A stretch of 64,000 nucleotides of DNA from Rudaeicoccus suwonensis (GTDB taxonomy: Bacteria > Actinomycetota > Actinomycetes > Actinomycetales > Dermatophilaceae): positions 2,294,001-2,358,000 of the forward strand of contig NZ_VIVQ01000001.1 of assembly GCF_007829035.1 (NCBI RefSeq). The letters run 5' to 3'. The notes below the pieces were generated by a model. The model ran no database searches, had not been told where the DNA came from, and saw only the letters and a list, made by a program, of their open reading frames with translations. Positions 27,016-36,350 of this stretch are shown one piece after another. Made by a program: the position numbers and the translations under genes. How positions within the stretch are numbered: position 1 is the first letter of the stretch; each line of letters opens with the position of its first letter.

Positions 27016-28557
27016 TCAGTCCTGGCAGCAGGCGCCCGCACTCGACGGCATCGCGACGGGCGCGCCCACCGACGGCATACCGAGCGAGACCGCGGGCTTG
27101 CGCCCGGCACCCTCGGGCGTGCCCGAATTCTCGCCCTGCAGAGCCGCCCACGCGTCACCGCCGGCAGTGCGGCGCACCGACCACGTGCCACCATCGCGAC
27201 CAGAGTCGGCGACGAGGTGGTGCGGAGCGCCATACGTGACGTCGACCGTCACCAGGTCACCAGGACGCGGGCGCTCGACACCCTCCGGCACCGCGAAGTG
27301 CACGAGACGGTTGTCGCGAGCGCGCCCCGACATACGGTGCGTCTGTGCGTCCTTGCGGCCCTCACCCGGTGCGACCAGCACCTCGACGGTGCGGCCTTCG
27401 ATGGCACGGTTACCCGCCCACGAGACTTCTTCCTGCACCGCGATGAGCCGGTCGAAGCGTTGCTGCACAACAGCTTTCGGCAACTGGTCGGGCAACTCGG
27501 CTGCAGGTGTGCCGGGCCGGATGGAGTACTGGAAAGTGAAGGCCGAGGAAAATCGAGCCTCGCGCACCACGCGCAGCGTCTCCTCGAAATCGGCCTCGGT
27601 CTCACCGGGAAATCCCACGATGATGTCGGTGGTGATCGCCGCATCCGGCATACGTTCGCGGACCCGGTCGATGATGCCGAGGAACTTCGCCGACCGGTAG
27701 GAGCGCCGCATGTCGCGCAGCACCTTGTCCGAGCCGGATTGCAGCGGCATGTGCAGCGACGGCATGACGTTGGGCGTCTCGGCCATCGCATCGATCACGT
27801 CGTCGGTGAAGGCGGCCGGGTGCGGAGAGGTGAAGCGCACGCGCTCCAGGCCCTCGATCTCTCCGCAGGCGCGCAGCAGCTTGCCGAACGCCAACCGGTC
27901 GCCGAACTCGACGCCGTAGGTGTTGACGTTCTGTCCCAGCAGGGTCACCTCGACGACGCCCTGCTCGACGAGCGCGCGCACCTCGGCGAGCACTTCGCCC
28001 GGACGGCGGTCCTTCTCCTTGCCGCGCAGCGACGGCACGATGCAGAAGGTGCAGGTGTTGTTGCAGCCGACCGAGATCGAGACCCAGCCGCTGTATGCCG
28101 AGTCACGCCGCGTCGGCAGCGTGGACGGAAAGGTCTCCAGCGATTCGAGGATCTCGACCTGCGCCTCGCGGTTGTGGCGGGCGCGTTCGAGCAGCACCGG
28201 CAGCGAGCCGACGTTGTGGGTTCCGAAGACGACATCGACCCACGGCGCCCGCGAGACGATGTCGCCCTGGTCCTTTTGCGCCAGGCAGCCGCCGACGGCG
28301 ATCTGCATGTCCGGATGAGCGCTCTTGGCCGGGCGCAACTGACCGAGTTGGCCGTAGAGCTTGCCGGCGGCGTTCTCGCGCACCGCGCAGGTGTTGAAGA
28401 CGACGACATCCGGGTTGTCCGGGCGTTGCGAGGTCGCCAGCCCGGCGACATCGACATACCCGGCGGTCTCCAGCAGACCCGCGATCCGCTCGGAGTCGTG
28501 GACATTCATCTGGCACCCGTGGGTGCGCACCTCGTAGGTCCTGATCGCCTCGCTCAT
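27016..28557 (-). CDS. miaB: tRNA-2-methylthio-N6-dimethylallyladenosine synthase
   Basis: This radical-SAM methylthiotransferase adds a methylthio group to i6A37 in tRNA, acting after MiaA. The 513-aa protein has the three N-terminal Fe-S cysteines (THGCQMN, FNTCAVR, VGGCLAQ), the radical-SAM motif CNNTCTFC in the middle and a TRAM domain near [13 protein letters not shown]. The start [18 protein letters not shown] at 28557 is chosen over an ATG 30 bp upstream. The last 60-70 residues form a Gly/Ser/Pro-rich tail ending in SSAGACCQD beyond the usual MiaB end. Confidence 0.95.
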   Translation of the reverse strand: MSEAIRTYEVRTHGCQMNVHDSERIAGLLETAGYVDVAGLATSQRPDNPDVVVFNTCAVRENAAGKLYGQLGQLRPAKSAHPDMQIAVGGCLAQKDQGDIVSRAPWVDVVFGTHNVGSLPVLLERARHNREAQVEILESLETFPSTLPTRRDSAYSGWVSISVGCNNTCTFCIVPSLRGKEKDRRPGEVLAEVRALVEQGVVEVTLLGQNVNTYGVEFGDRLAFGKLLRACGEIEGLERVRFTSPHPAAFTDDVIDAMAETPNVMPSLHMPLQSGSDKVLRDMRRSYRSAKFLGIIDRVRERMPDAAITTDIIVGFPGETEADFEETLRVVREARFSSAFTFQYSIRPGTPAAELPDQLPKAVVQQRFDRLIAVQEEVSWAGNRAIEGRTVEVLVAPGEGRKDAQTHRMSGRARDNRLVHFAVPEGVERPRPGDLVTVDVTYGAPHHLVADSGRDGGTWSVRRTAGGDAWAALQGENSGTPEGAGRKPAVSLGMPSVGAPVAMPSSAGACCQD

Positions 28558-28733
28558 AACCGGTCCAGGGTACGGCCCGGGCGCCACCGGCCACGAATCG
28601 CGCAGCCGCAGTGCGCAGCTGGTTTGTGCTGCAGTGGCCAGCGGTCACTGCGCCCGGGCGAGCGTTCGCACCTTGGCGTCCGATCGGCGGAACCTCGCTC
28701 AGCTCGAGGACGAATCCGCGGAGCGGCCGTGAC

Positions 28734-30095
28734 TCAGAAGACCTTGCCGGGGTTGAGGATTCCGTGCGGATCGAGTGCCGCTTTGACCGCGCGCTGCATG
28801 GCGAGCACCTCGGGACCGAGTTCCTTGGCGACGCCGGGCATTTTCAGCAGGCCGACTCCGTGCTCGCCGGTGACGGTGCCGCCGAGGTCGAGGCACTCGT
28901 CGACGATGCGGTGAAAGGCGCGTTGTGCTCGCTCGCGCGCCGCGTCGTCGCCACGCTCGGTGATCATCAAGGGGTGCAGGTTGCCGTCGCCGGCATGCGC
29001 GACGCTGGCGATGGTGGTGTCGGTCTCGGCGGCGATGACGTCGATGCGCCGCAGCATCTCCGGCACGTGCTCCTTGGGTACGCAGACATCCTCGGTCAGC
29101 AGGTCACCGAGCCGCTCCAGCGCGGGGTACGCCAGCCGTCGGGCGGCCATCATCGCGTCGGCTTCCTCCGGGTCGTCGGTCTCGGCGACATAGGTCGCAC
29201 CACCGACGGTGAACGCCTCCTGCAGTTGCCGCGCAGCCGCAGCGCCCGCCTCCCCCGCTTCGTCGACCACACCGAGCAGCACGACATTCGCTTCCGCGGA
29301 CAGGCCCATGTGGGTCAGATCGTCGACGGCCTTGAGGCAGGTCTGGTCGACGAGTTCGAGCGCCGACGGCGTCAGCCCGCGACGGGCGACCTCGCGGACC
29401 GCGACTCCGCCGTCGACCATGGAGTCGAAGTATCCGATGACGGTGCGGCCGCGATCCGGCAGTGGCCGCAGCTTGACGGTGATCTCGGTGACGATGCCGA
29501 GCGTCCCCTCCGACCCGACGAACAGGCCCACCAGGTCGAGCCCGGCGACTCCCTTGGCGGTGCGGCGGCCGAGGCGCACGATCTCACCGGTGCCGGTCAC
29601 GACCTCAAGAGCGATGACGTAGTCACGCGTCACGCCATACTTCACGCAGCACACGCCGCCGGCGTTCGTGCCGACATTGCCGCCGATGGTCGACCACGGC
29701 GAACTGGCCGGGTCGGGCGGATACCAGAGTCCCTCGGTCGCGACGGCAGCACGCAGGTCGTCGTTGACGACGCCTGGTTCGACGACGGCGATGCGTTCCA
29801 ACGGGTTGATCTCGCGGATTGCGTTCATCTTTGCCAGGGAGATGACGATGCAGCCGTCAAGTGCGTTCGCCCCACCGGACAGTCCTGTGCCCGCTCCGCG
29901 CGCGACCACCGGCACGTCGTGCTTGATCGCCCACCGCACGGTCGCCTGCACGTCGGCAGCATTCCTCGCGCGCACCACTGCCCGGGCCGTGCCGTATGGC
30001 GCCCACTCGGCCTCGTCGTGCAGGTACGACTTCGTCACATCCGGATCGGTCAGCACCTGTGCAGGCCCGAGTTGGGTGACCAGTTCGTCGATCAT
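28734..30095 (-). CDS. FAD-linked oxidase (GlcD/D-lactate dehydrogenase family)
   Basis: The 453-aa protein has the N-terminal FAD-binding PCMH domain (VPVVARGAGTGLSGGANALDG, then VEPGVVNDDLR and TIGGNVGTNAGG). The C-terminal FAD-oxidase domain has the HAGDGNLHPL motif and ends with GEHGVGLLKM and LDPHGILNPGKVF. It is a 2-hydroxyacid oxidase such as glycolate oxidase subunit D or D-lactate dehydrogenase; no glcE/glcF partners are nearby, so it may act alone. The start MIDELVTQLGPAQ at 30095 has AAGGAG 6 nt upstream. The frame upstream overlaps the LysE gene and is not coding. Confidence 0.9.
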   Translation of the reverse strand: MIDELVTQLGPAQVLTDPDVTKSYLHDEAEWAPYGTARAVVRARNAADVQATVRWAIKHDVPVVARGAGTGLSGGANALDGCIVISLAKMNAIREINPLERIAVVEPGVVNDDLRAAVATEGLWYPPDPASSPWSTIGGNVGTNAGGVCCVKYGVTRDYVIALEVVTGTGEIVRLGRRTAKGVAGLDLVGLFVGSEGTLGIVTEITVKLRPLPDRGRTVIGYFDSMVDGGVAVREVARRGLTPSALELVDQTCLKAVDDLTHMGLSAEANVVLLGVVDEAGEAGAAAARQLQEAFTVGGATYVAETDDPEEADAMMAARRLAYPALERLGDLLTEDVCVPKEHVPEMLRRIDVIAAETDTTIASVAHAGDGNLHPLMITERGDDAARERAQRAFHRIVDECLDLGGTVTGEHGVGLLKMPGVAKELGPEVLAMQRAVKAALDPHGILNPGKVF

Positions 30096-30154
30096 GACGC
30101 TCCTTGTCGGTCGGCAGTCTCCTGCCACCGTATGCCGCACCTCGGGCGCGCGAC

Positions 30155-30790
30155 TCAGCGCGGCAGCAGGGTCAAGCCGATGGCGGCAAAGAGACCACCA
30201 GCCACTCGGTCGATCGTGCGCTGCAAGCGGTTGTATGCCGACACCACTGGTCGCGAAGCGGCGCACACGGTGACAACGGCGAACCAGGTCAGCGCCATGG
30301 TCAGCATCACCACGAGGAGCCCGAGGCGACCGGCGACGCCGAGGCCGTGGGGCAGCAACGCTGCGAAAAGGGCGCCGAAGAAGATCAACGCCTTGGGGTT
30401 GGCCAGATTGGTGAACAGGCCGAGTCGCCAGTGCTGCACCGTGCGCATTCCTCGCGGCCGCGATTCTGCTTCGGTGTCGCGAATCTCGTCGCCGGCCCGG
30501 CGGCGGGTCGACCACAACACGCGGAGGCCGTATGCAACGAGCAGCACTGCGCCGACCGTACGGATCACGAGATACAGGTGTTCGTATCGCGCGAGCAGCG
30601 TGCTCAGACCCACCAGGGCGAGCGTCGCCCAGCAGGCGATGCCGCTGACGACGCCTGCGCCGACCTGCAGACCGGCTCGGCGGCCGTGTGCAGCGGAGGT
30701 CCGCAAGACAGCGAGGAAGTCCGGGCCGGGCGCGATGACGGCGATCACCCAGGCGCCGAGCAGCGGCAGCAGCGACACCATGACGCTCAT
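30155..30790 (-). CDS. LysE-family exporter (RhtB type)
   Basis: The 211-aa membrane protein has about six hydrophobic segments and the LysE/RhtB N-terminal signature VIAVIAPGPDFLAVLRTSAAHG, followed by FTNLANPKALIFF. Members export amino acids or related small molecules. Start codons at 30790 (MSVMVSLLPLLG) and 30781 are both possible; the longer frame to 30826 starts with an atypical polar stretch. It stands between the FAD oxidase and recX on the same strand. Substrate unknown. Confidence 0.85.
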   Translation of the reverse strand: MSVMVSLLPLLGAWVIAVIAPGPDFLAVLRTSAAHGRRAGLQVGAGVVSGIACWATLALVGLSTLLARYEHLYLVIRTVGAVLLVAYGLRVLWSTRRRAGDEIRDTEAESRPRGMRTVQHWRLGLFTNLANPKALIFFGALFAALLPHGLGVAGRLGLLVVMLTMALTWFAVVTVCAASRPVVSAYNRLQRTIDRVAGGLFAAIGLTLLPR

Positions 30791-30955
30791 CCAAGCACCG
30801 CCGTGCCGACATGCGCTCGGATTCAACCGATCAGAGGTTCAGGTCTCATCGTCCGGATAGCCAGGCTGAGCAACCCGGATCGCTCAACACATTCACTCGT
30901 TCGTGCCGGAGGCTTTGCTGTTCCGTTCGCAGGCTCGATCGACTCACGCCCCGCA

Positions 30956-31666
30956 CTAGTCGCGTTGGTGTTCGGGCGCATCGGCGATGGCCTCACGGAT
31001 CACCGACCATGACACTGACGACGAATAGCCTTTACGGGCAAGCATTCCCGCCAATCGCCGGGTTTGCACAGTCGCGTCGAGACCGTGCATCGAGCGCAAC
31101 TTCTTGGCAACCAGGGCGGCGGCGCGTTCGCGTTCGCCGTCCTCGTTGATCGTGTCCAACTGCTCGCGTGCGATGTCGTCGCTGATGCCCTTGCGCCGTA
31201 ACTCCTGCGCCAGCGCTCGACGTGCCAGACCGCGCTTCATCTGCTCGGAGCGGACGAGCGTCCCGGCATACGCCTCGTCATCGATGAGGCCGACGTCTTC
31301 CATGCGATCGAGCACCACCTGTGCGACGTCGTCGTCGCAGCCGCGCTCTCGGAGCTTGTCGGCCAACTGTTTGCGACTGCGCGGAGCTGCGGCGAGTTGG
31401 CGCAGGACGATGCCGCGGGCGACCTCATGCGGGTCCGCATCATTGTCGGTCCGGTCCAGTGGCGGCTCGCGACGATGGCGTGGCGTGCGGTCCGGTTGCA
31501 CCGGGCGGCGGCTACTCCGCGCCCGCGCCGGACGACTCCCGGCATCGTTGATGGCGATGTCGTCGGTGTCGCCACCAGCGCCTGAACCTGCCCAGGGACC
31601 GATGACCACTTCTGCTGGATCGATGAAATCCGGCAGCGAATCTGTTTGTCTGTCAAAGGGATTCAT
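30956..31666 (-). CDS. recX: regulatory protein RecX
   Basis: The 236-aa protein has an N-terminal disordered, Arg/Pro-rich extension of about 85 residues. The RecX three-helix repeats follow (VLRQLAAAPRSRKQLADKLR, LIDDEAYAGTLVRSEQ, KGISDDIAREQLD). RecX binds in the groove of RecA filaments and inhibits strand exchange. It is downstream of recA on the same strand with 83 bp between them, a gap occupied by a 16-bp hairpin that could limit read-through from recA. Confidence 0.92.
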   Translation of the reverse strand: MNPFDRQTDSLPDFIDPAEVVIGPWAGSGAGGDTDDIAINDAGSRPARARSSRRPVQPDRTPRHRREPPLDRTDNDADPHEVARGIVLRQLAAAPRSRKQLADKLRERGCDDDVAQVVLDRMEDVGLIDDEAYAGTLVRSEQMKRGLARRALAQELRRKGISDDIAREQLDTINEDGERERAAALVAKKLRSMHGLDATVQTRRLAGMLARKGYSSSVSWSVIREAIADAPEHQRD

Positions 31667-31703
31667 GATGGTGCGATGACACCGCCTTATCCATCGGGAA
31701 CCA

Positions 31704-31745
31704 CAAGCTCGACCGTCGGACGCGAGCGACCGACGGTCGAGCTTG
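31704..31745 (-). terminator. 16-bp perfect hairpin between recA and recX
   Basis: CAAGCTCGACCGTCGG (31704-31719) and its exact complement (31730-31745) flank a 10-nt loop. It begins 5 bp after the recA stop on the minus strand. It probably acts as a partial terminator setting the recA:recX ratio, as known for recA-recX in other bacteria; no T tract follows. Confidence 0.75.
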
Positions 31746-31749
31746 TTGA

Positions 31750-32814
31750 TCAGAAGTCGACTGCGGCGTCGGCGACGGCCTCAAGTGCGGGCTTGTCCGC
31801 CTGCGGGCCGATGCCGAGCTTTTCCTTGATCTTCTTCTCCAGCTCATCGGCCAGGTCGGGGTTGTCGCGCAGGAAGTTACGCGCGTTCTCCTTGCCCTGA
31901 CCCAGCTGGTCGCCCTCGTAGGTGTACCAGGCGCCGGACTTGCGCACGAAGCCCTGCTCCACACCCATGTCGATCAGGCCGCCCTCGCGGGAGATGCCCT
32001 GGCCGTAGAGGATGTCGAACTCGGCCTGCTTGAACGGCGGGGAGACCTTGTTCTTGACGACCTTGACGCGGGTGCGGTTGCCGACCGCATCGGTGCCGTC
32101 CTTCAGCGTCTCGATCCGTCGCACGTCCAGGCGGACCGACGCGTAGAACTTCAGCGCCTTACCACCGGTGGTCGTCTCGGGCGAGCCGAACATGACACCG
32201 ATCTTCTCGCGGAGCTGGTTGATGAAGATCGCCGTCGTGCCAGTGTTGTTGAGGGCACCGGTGATCTTGCGCAACGCCTGCGACATCAACCGGGCCTGCA
32301 GACCGACGTGACTGTCACCCATCTCGCCCTCGATTTCAGCGCGCGGCACGAGTGCGGCGACCGAGTCGATCACGATGATGTCCAGTGAGCCGGAGCGGAT
32401 CAGCATGTCGGCAATCTCGAGTGCCTGCTCACCGGTGTCGGGCTGGCTGACCAGCAGCGAGTCGGTGTCGACGCCGAGCTTCTTGGCGTATTCGGGGTCG
32501 AGCGCGTGCTCGGCGTCGATGAACGCCGCGATACCGCCAGCCCGCTGGGCGTTGGCGACCGCGTGCAGCGCGACCGTGGTCTTACCGGAGGACTCGGGAC
32601 CGTAGACCTCGACCACGCGACCGCGCGGCAGGCCGCCGATGCCGAGTGCGACGTCGAGTGCGATCGCACCAGTCGGAATAACGTCGATCGGCGGACGGAC
32701 GTCATCGCCAAGACGCATGATGGCGCCCTTACCGTGCTGCTTTTCGATCTGTGCCATCACGGTGTCGAGCGACTTCAGTTTGTCGTTGCCACCGGATTTG
32801 GGTGCTGCTGCCAT
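31750..32814 (-). CDS. recA: recombinase RecA
   Basis: The 354-aa RecA has Walker [10 protein letters not shown], the [19 protein letters not shown] segment, Walker [25 protein letters not shown], the L2-region [22 protein letters not shown] and a C-terminal acidic tail. It forms filaments on single-stranded DNA for recombination, SOS induction and integration of transforming DNA. The start [15 protein letters not shown] at 32814 has AAGGAG 9 nt upstream. The 187 codons of open frame before it are not coding. No intein is present. Confidence 0.98.
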   Translation of the reverse strand: MAAAPKSGGNDKLKSLDTVMAQIEKQHGKGAIMRLGDDVRPPIDVIPTGAIALDVALGIGGLPRGRVVEVYGPESSGKTTVALHAVANAQRAGGIAAFIDAEHALDPEYAKKLGVDTDSLLVSQPDTGEQALEIADMLIRSGSLDIIVIDSVAALVPRAEIEGEMGDSHVGLQARLMSQALRKITGALNNTGTTAIFINQLREKIGVMFGSPETTTGGKALKFYASVRLDVRRIETLKDGTDAVGNRTRVKVVKNKVSPPFKQAEFDILYGQGISREGGLIDMGVEQGFVRKSGAWYTYEGDQLGQGKENARNFLRDNPDLADELEKKIKEKLGIGPQADKPALEAVADAAVDF

Positions 32815-33180
32815 CGGAAGGCTCCTTGCGTGTCTCGTGGGTTGGGTCGCGTCTACCTGCGACCGTCCGCCGCCCCACGTGCAAGCCGGGCTTTGGAACG
32901 AGTCAGACGCTAGGTGCCAGCACCGACATACCACCGGGGTCGATCCAGCACGTGTGGATAAGTGGCAGGTCTCACGAGCACCTGTGCATGAGCGTAGACC
33001 ACGAACCCGAACACCCGTACGAAGACGCGCCGGTGGCGTGTCGCGTTGTAAGGACGGCGCCTGGGCATCTCGGTGAGCGCTCTGCACTAGGACATCGGCG
33101 ACGGAATTACTGCGCTTACTGAGGATCCCAATTGCAACAGCGAGAGAACACGGCGGCGCATCTGTGGTAGTTCTCTGAAT
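32815..33180 (-). promoter_or_regulatory. recA upstream region (366 bp, no gene)
   Basis: No convincing gene is present. Three things stand out. A perfect TTATCCACA DnaA box lies on the minus strand (32953-32961). A LexA-like half-perfect dyad CGAACACCCGTACGAA lies at 33008-33023, one base off the actinobacterial GAAC-N4-GTTC pattern and about 195 bp from the recA start. A GTATGTCG octamer lies at 32924-32931. The last 60 bp before 33181 probably hold the promoter of the divergent isochorismatase gene. The LexA assignment is weak. Confidence 0.35.
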
Positions 33181-33747
33181 GTGGCTCAACCCGTTGTGAC
33201 TGCGCTGATCGTGGTCGATATGCAGGTGGCATTCGTTCAGGGCGAGGGCGCTTCCCCGCAGATGCCCACTGTGCTTCCGGCCGTGGAGACGCAGCTTCGA
33301 TCCGCTCGAGCCGCCGGCGCCTTGGTCGTGTTCTTGCAGAACGATGGATCCCGTGGCGCGGACGACGAGCCACACACGCCGGGTTGGCGACTGGCACTGG
33401 AGCCATCGAAGGGCGAAGTAGTGATCCGCAAACCGGAAGACAGTGGCTTCGTCGGCACCGACCTCTCACCTTTGTTGGCACGTCACCAAGTCAACGCCGT
33501 GTCCGTCTGCGGGGTCATGTCCGAGATGTGCGTCGCCGCTACCGTCCGCGACGCGGAACGCGAGGGTCTAACCGTGGTTCTTGCGCATGACAGTCATGGC
33601 ACACACCCGGTGCCCGCCTACGCCGACGGCGACATTGAAGTCACTGCTGAGCAGGCAGCACGGGCTGCGGAATGGTCTCTCGGTGACTCGATCTGGATCC
33701 CCCCGACAGGCGCTGAAATCGCGTTCGCTCGACCTTCATCCCAGTAG
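33181..33747 (+). CDS. isochorismatase-family cysteine hydrolase
   Basis: The 188-aa protein has the family layout: catalytic Asp in [13 protein letters not shown] (about residues 9-21), a Lys in [13 protein letters not shown] and the cis-peptide/cysteine motif [20 protein letters not shown] with the nucleophile MCV. Such enzymes hydrolyse amides or vinyl ethers (nicotinamidase, carbamoylase or isochorismatase activities). The start is GTG at 33181. It is the first gene of the accessory block that separates recA from DUF3046 and is followed by an 11-bp hairpin. Substrate unknown. Confidence 0.87.
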   Translation: MAQPVVTALIVVDMQVAFVQGEGASPQMPTVLPAVETQLRSARAAGALVVFLQNDGSRGADDEPHTPGWRLALEPSKGEVVIRKPEDSGFVGTDLSPLLARHQVNAVSVCGVMSEMCVAATVRDAEREGLTVVLAHDSHGTHPVPAYADGDIEVTAEQAARAAEWSLGDSIWIPPTGAEIAFARPSSQ

Positions 33748-33786
33748 CAGATCCACCGCTCGTCGGATCTTGCGCCGGTGGATCTG
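33748..33786 (+). terminator. hairpin after the isochorismatase gene
   Basis: CAGATCCACCG (33748-33758) pairs perfectly with CGGTGGATCTG (33776-33786), 11 bp with a 17-nt loop. It starts directly after the TAG stop codon, so it is most likely the transcription terminator. Confidence 0.65.
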
Positions 33787-33808
33787 ATGCGCCTGCAATG
33801 ATCCATGC

Positions 33809-34201
33809 ATGGATGTTGCTGACGAGGTCTGGAACCGAGCGACTTTGGCTGGCGGCAGCGCATCTCAACGCCCAGGCGATTTGGCTTTGACATCGGTGTT
33901 CGGCGTTCACAACCTCGCAATGAGCGGTGGCCTCTTGGACGCAGTAGAGCGAGCGGCTCCGATTCAGCTGGATGCCGCTGAGGCGGGCTACCGCTGGCTC
34001 GGACTCGATGCCGCTGCAGATGTCATAGCGATGCTGCGACGCGAGATCGAGAATGCCACTCTCGACGATGACCACCTCGCGAACGCCTTGGAGTTGCGCG
34101 CAGACGAGGAGTACAACCGTGCCGTGCCCACGGATCAGACGATCTTCAGCGCCTTTCACGCCAAGTTTGTCGCTGACCCTGGGGCCTTCGCGCCTGTGTG
34201 A
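33809..34201 (+). CDS. hypothetical protein, DUF4375-like
   Basis: This 130-aa soluble acidic protein starts MDVADEVWNRATLAGG. The segment FGVHNLAMSGGLLDAVERA followed by AGYRWLGLDAAADVIAML resembles the N-G-G-F pattern and helix of DUF4375 (DMP19-type) proteins, but the match is loose. Function unknown. It is a solitary gene 61 bp after the isochorismatase, in the accessory block. Confidence 0.55.
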   Translation: MDVADEVWNRATLAGGSASQRPGDLALTSVFGVHNLAMSGGLLDAVERAAPIQLDAAEAGYRWLGLDAAADVIAMLRREIENATLDDDHLANALELRADEEYNRAVPTDQTIFSAFHAKFVADPGAFAPV

Positions 34202-34259
34202 GCAGTTCGCGCACGCATCACCGGTGTGCCTGTCGGCGATCGCCAAAAGAGACGCAGCA

Positions 34260-34661
34260 TCAGCGCAGATGGATGAGGCCCGCCCGGGTGGGCGCAAATC
34301 CACAGGCGTCTTCGTAGAACTAGGCCAGATCAGCGACGTAGTCGACGAAGAGCCACTCGCATCCCGCAGAACGCGTTTCGGAGATCGCAAGCTTGACAAC
34401 CGTGGTTCCGAGGCCCTGATGCTGATGACTGGGGTGAGTCTTCGTGTCGATCAGGAAGGCATGATCGCAACCATCCCAGGCGACATTGACGAATCCGACA
34501 AGCTTGTCGTCGGACGTTCTCGCAGCGACCCAACCGAGAGAGTGCGGTCGGATTCGATCCCACCATCCGGGTTCGGCGACTCCGCCACGTGCAATCGTGA
34601 GGTCGACAAGCTCCGCGTCCTCGACCGGTGTCCGCCAACCGAGTGTCACGTTGTGCATCAT
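34260..34661 (-). pseudogene. GNAT acetyltransferase interrupted by an in-frame TAG
   Basis: The first 113 codons (34661-34323) encode a GNAT fold with the acetyl-CoA motif THPSHQHQGLGTTVVKLAI and then LFVDYVADLA. A TAG at 34320-34322 stops the frame. Yet the same frame continues FYEDACGFAPTRAGLIHLR to TGA at 34260, exactly the beta-6/7 end expected of this GNAT group (typically ...FY-ACGF-PT-AGLIHL). So a full-length 133-residue protein is broken by one codon. It may be a recent pseudogene, a still active truncated protein, or a sequencing error. Confidence 0.7.
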
Positions 34662-34787
34662 GCACTCAAGTGTGGAGCAGACGCGCAGCTATCGCGGTAG
34701 TTGCAGTAGCGGTCCCGTATGACGATTCTCTATCGGGCCCTCAAGAAGTCACCTGCCCGAACGACTCAGAACATCTAGCGTGTATCC

Positions 34788-35513
34788 ATGGCGGAGCAGA
34801 TGTCGCAATCGTTCGGAGCTGAGGTCGACGCGTATGACCGCGCCCGTCCCGACTACCCGCGCGATGCGGTGCACTGGCTGCTCGGCGACGCGCACCGTGT
34901 AGCCGATGTCGGCGCCGGAACGGGAAAGTTGAGCGCAGTCATCGCAGAACTTGGCCGCGAGGTGATCGCGATTGAGCCTGACGACGCCATGCGATCGATG
35001 TGCCGGCGTCGGCTGCCTGATATCGAAGTATTCGACGGTTCTGGTGAGCACCTTCCACTACCCGACAGCTCAGTCGACGCCGTGACGTTTGGGCAGGCGT
35101 GGCACTGGGTCGACCCACAACTGGCCTGTGCTGAGGCTGCGCGCGTTCTGCGCCCCGACGGGGTGCTCGCCCTGATGTGGAACGTGCGCGATCAAACAGT
35201 GGATTGGGTTGATCAGCTCACGACCGTCGCGAACGCACAGAACGGTGAAGGATTGGCTTTAGTCAATCCTCCGGCGTTTACGGCACCTTTTCAGCGAGCG
35301 GAGAACCAGCGCTGGTCCTGGACCCGGGACATAACGCCGCAGGAACTCGTCGATCTGATGGTGTCCCGCACTTCCGTGATCACCGCCGACAGCCAAACAC
35401 GCGCCGAGATCATCAACGGTGTACGACACCTTCTAGCAACGCACCCCGGCACTGCCGATCGCCAGGTGCTTCAGCTCCCCTACGTCACCACTGCGTGGAA
35501 GCTCCAACCATGA
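34788..35513 (+). CDS. class I SAM-dependent methyltransferase (Methyltransf_11 type)
   Basis: The 241-aa protein starts MAEQMSQSFGAEVDAYDRAR. It has SAM motif I VADVGAGTGKLSAVIAELG, motif II VIAIEPDD and the FGQAWHWVDPQLACAEAARVL segment typical of the methyltransferases with an A-HW-D block found across actinobacteria. Small-molecule substrate unknown. It is the first of three methyltransferase genes within 2.4 kb. Confidence 0.85.
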   Translation: MAEQMSQSFGAEVDAYDRARPDYPRDAVHWLLGDAHRVADVGAGTGKLSAVIAELGREVIAIEPDDAMRSMCRRRLPDIEVFDGSGEHLPLPDSSVDAVTFGQAWHWVDPQLACAEAARVLRPDGVLALMWNVRDQTVDWVDQLTTVANAQNGEGLALVNPPAFTAPFQRAENQRWSWTRDITPQELVDLMVSRTSVITADSQTRAEIINGVRHLLATHPGTADRQVLQLPYVTTAWKLQP

Positions 35514-35537
35514 ACGATCACAGGCACTGATCGCCAG

Positions 35538-36236
35538 TTAAACGGCCTCTAGCACGAAGAAGAGGAAGCACAGGAATGACTTGCCTTCAGCTAGGCCATC
35601 GGGAAGAAGTTCGCTGGGAGTCTCGGGGGCCGGCGGCGGCTCGCTGACGGTGATGATGCGGAATCCTGCGGACGTGAAGGAGTCCGTCATAGTGTGCAGT
35701 GGGCGGTGGAAGAAGGTCAGCCACACCGTGTGGCCGGAGAAATCGTAGTCCTCGGTGTACTTCGTCACGGCGAAATAGTCGGCGTCGGGGTAGACCACCG
35801 GGAAGATGACCGGGTGGTTCACTGAGACCAACAGCCGCCCGCCCACTTTGAGCACACGTCGGATCTCGGCGAGCGGTTCAGACCAGTCCTCCAGGTAATG
35901 CAATACAAGCGACGCGACGACATCATCGAATTCTGCATCGCCATACGGCAACGGGTCCTGAAGGTCGGCTACACGCAGATCGACATCTTCTCCGAGGCGT
36001 TCACGGGCTAGGTCGACCATCGCGAGACTCCGGTCGAAGCCGACAACCTCGGCGCCGGCCTCACGAAGCTTCGCGGTCGTCGGCCCTGACCCACAGCCCA
36101 CATCGAGGATGCGCCGCCCAGACACGTCCCCGGCAAGTCGCAGCATCGCAGGCTGCTCGTAGTAGGCGTTGAACAGACCCGTCTCGTTCTGTTTCGCGTA
36201 GGCCGCCGCGAAACAGTCGTAGTCACTCTCGGTCAC
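35538..36236 (-). CDS. class I SAM-dependent methyltransferase
   Basis: The 232-aa protein is read from GTG 36236 (MTESDYDCFAAAYAKQNETG), supported by GAGGAG 6 nt upstream. SAM motif I is ILDVGCGSGPTTAKLREAGA and motif IV is FDDVVASLVLHYLEDW. It resembles the UbiE/Methyltransf_11 group. The frame extends to 36401, but that part overlaps the upstream region of the divergent methyltransferase and lacks a better start. Substrate unknown. Confidence 0.83.
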   Translation of the reverse strand: MTESDYDCFAAAYAKQNETGLFNAYYEQPAMLRLAGDVSGRRILDVGCGSGPTTAKLREAGAEVVGFDRSLAMVDLARERLGEDVDLRVADLQDPLPYGDAEFDDVVASLVLHYLEDWSEPLAEIRRVLKVGGRLLVSVNHPVIFPVVYPDADYFAVTKYTEDYDFSGHTVWLTFFHRPLHTMTDSFTSAGFRIITVSEPPPAPETPSELLPDGLAEGKSFLCFLFFVLEAV

Positions 36237-36350
36237 ACGTCGCTCCTCGAGCAGGGATGGCTCGCCGAGGCTACTCGCGCCTGCAGCTTCAGCGGCCCGC
36301 ACACGCCGCAACCCAAAAACAGTGCGCTGTTCGTATGGCAGCATCGGCGC

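Noticed and set aside
33008-33023. LexA/SOS box for recA
   Set aside because: CGAACACCCGTACGAA has one mismatch to GAAC-N4-GTTC and is about 195 bp from recA; kept only as a weak note in the recA upstream region.
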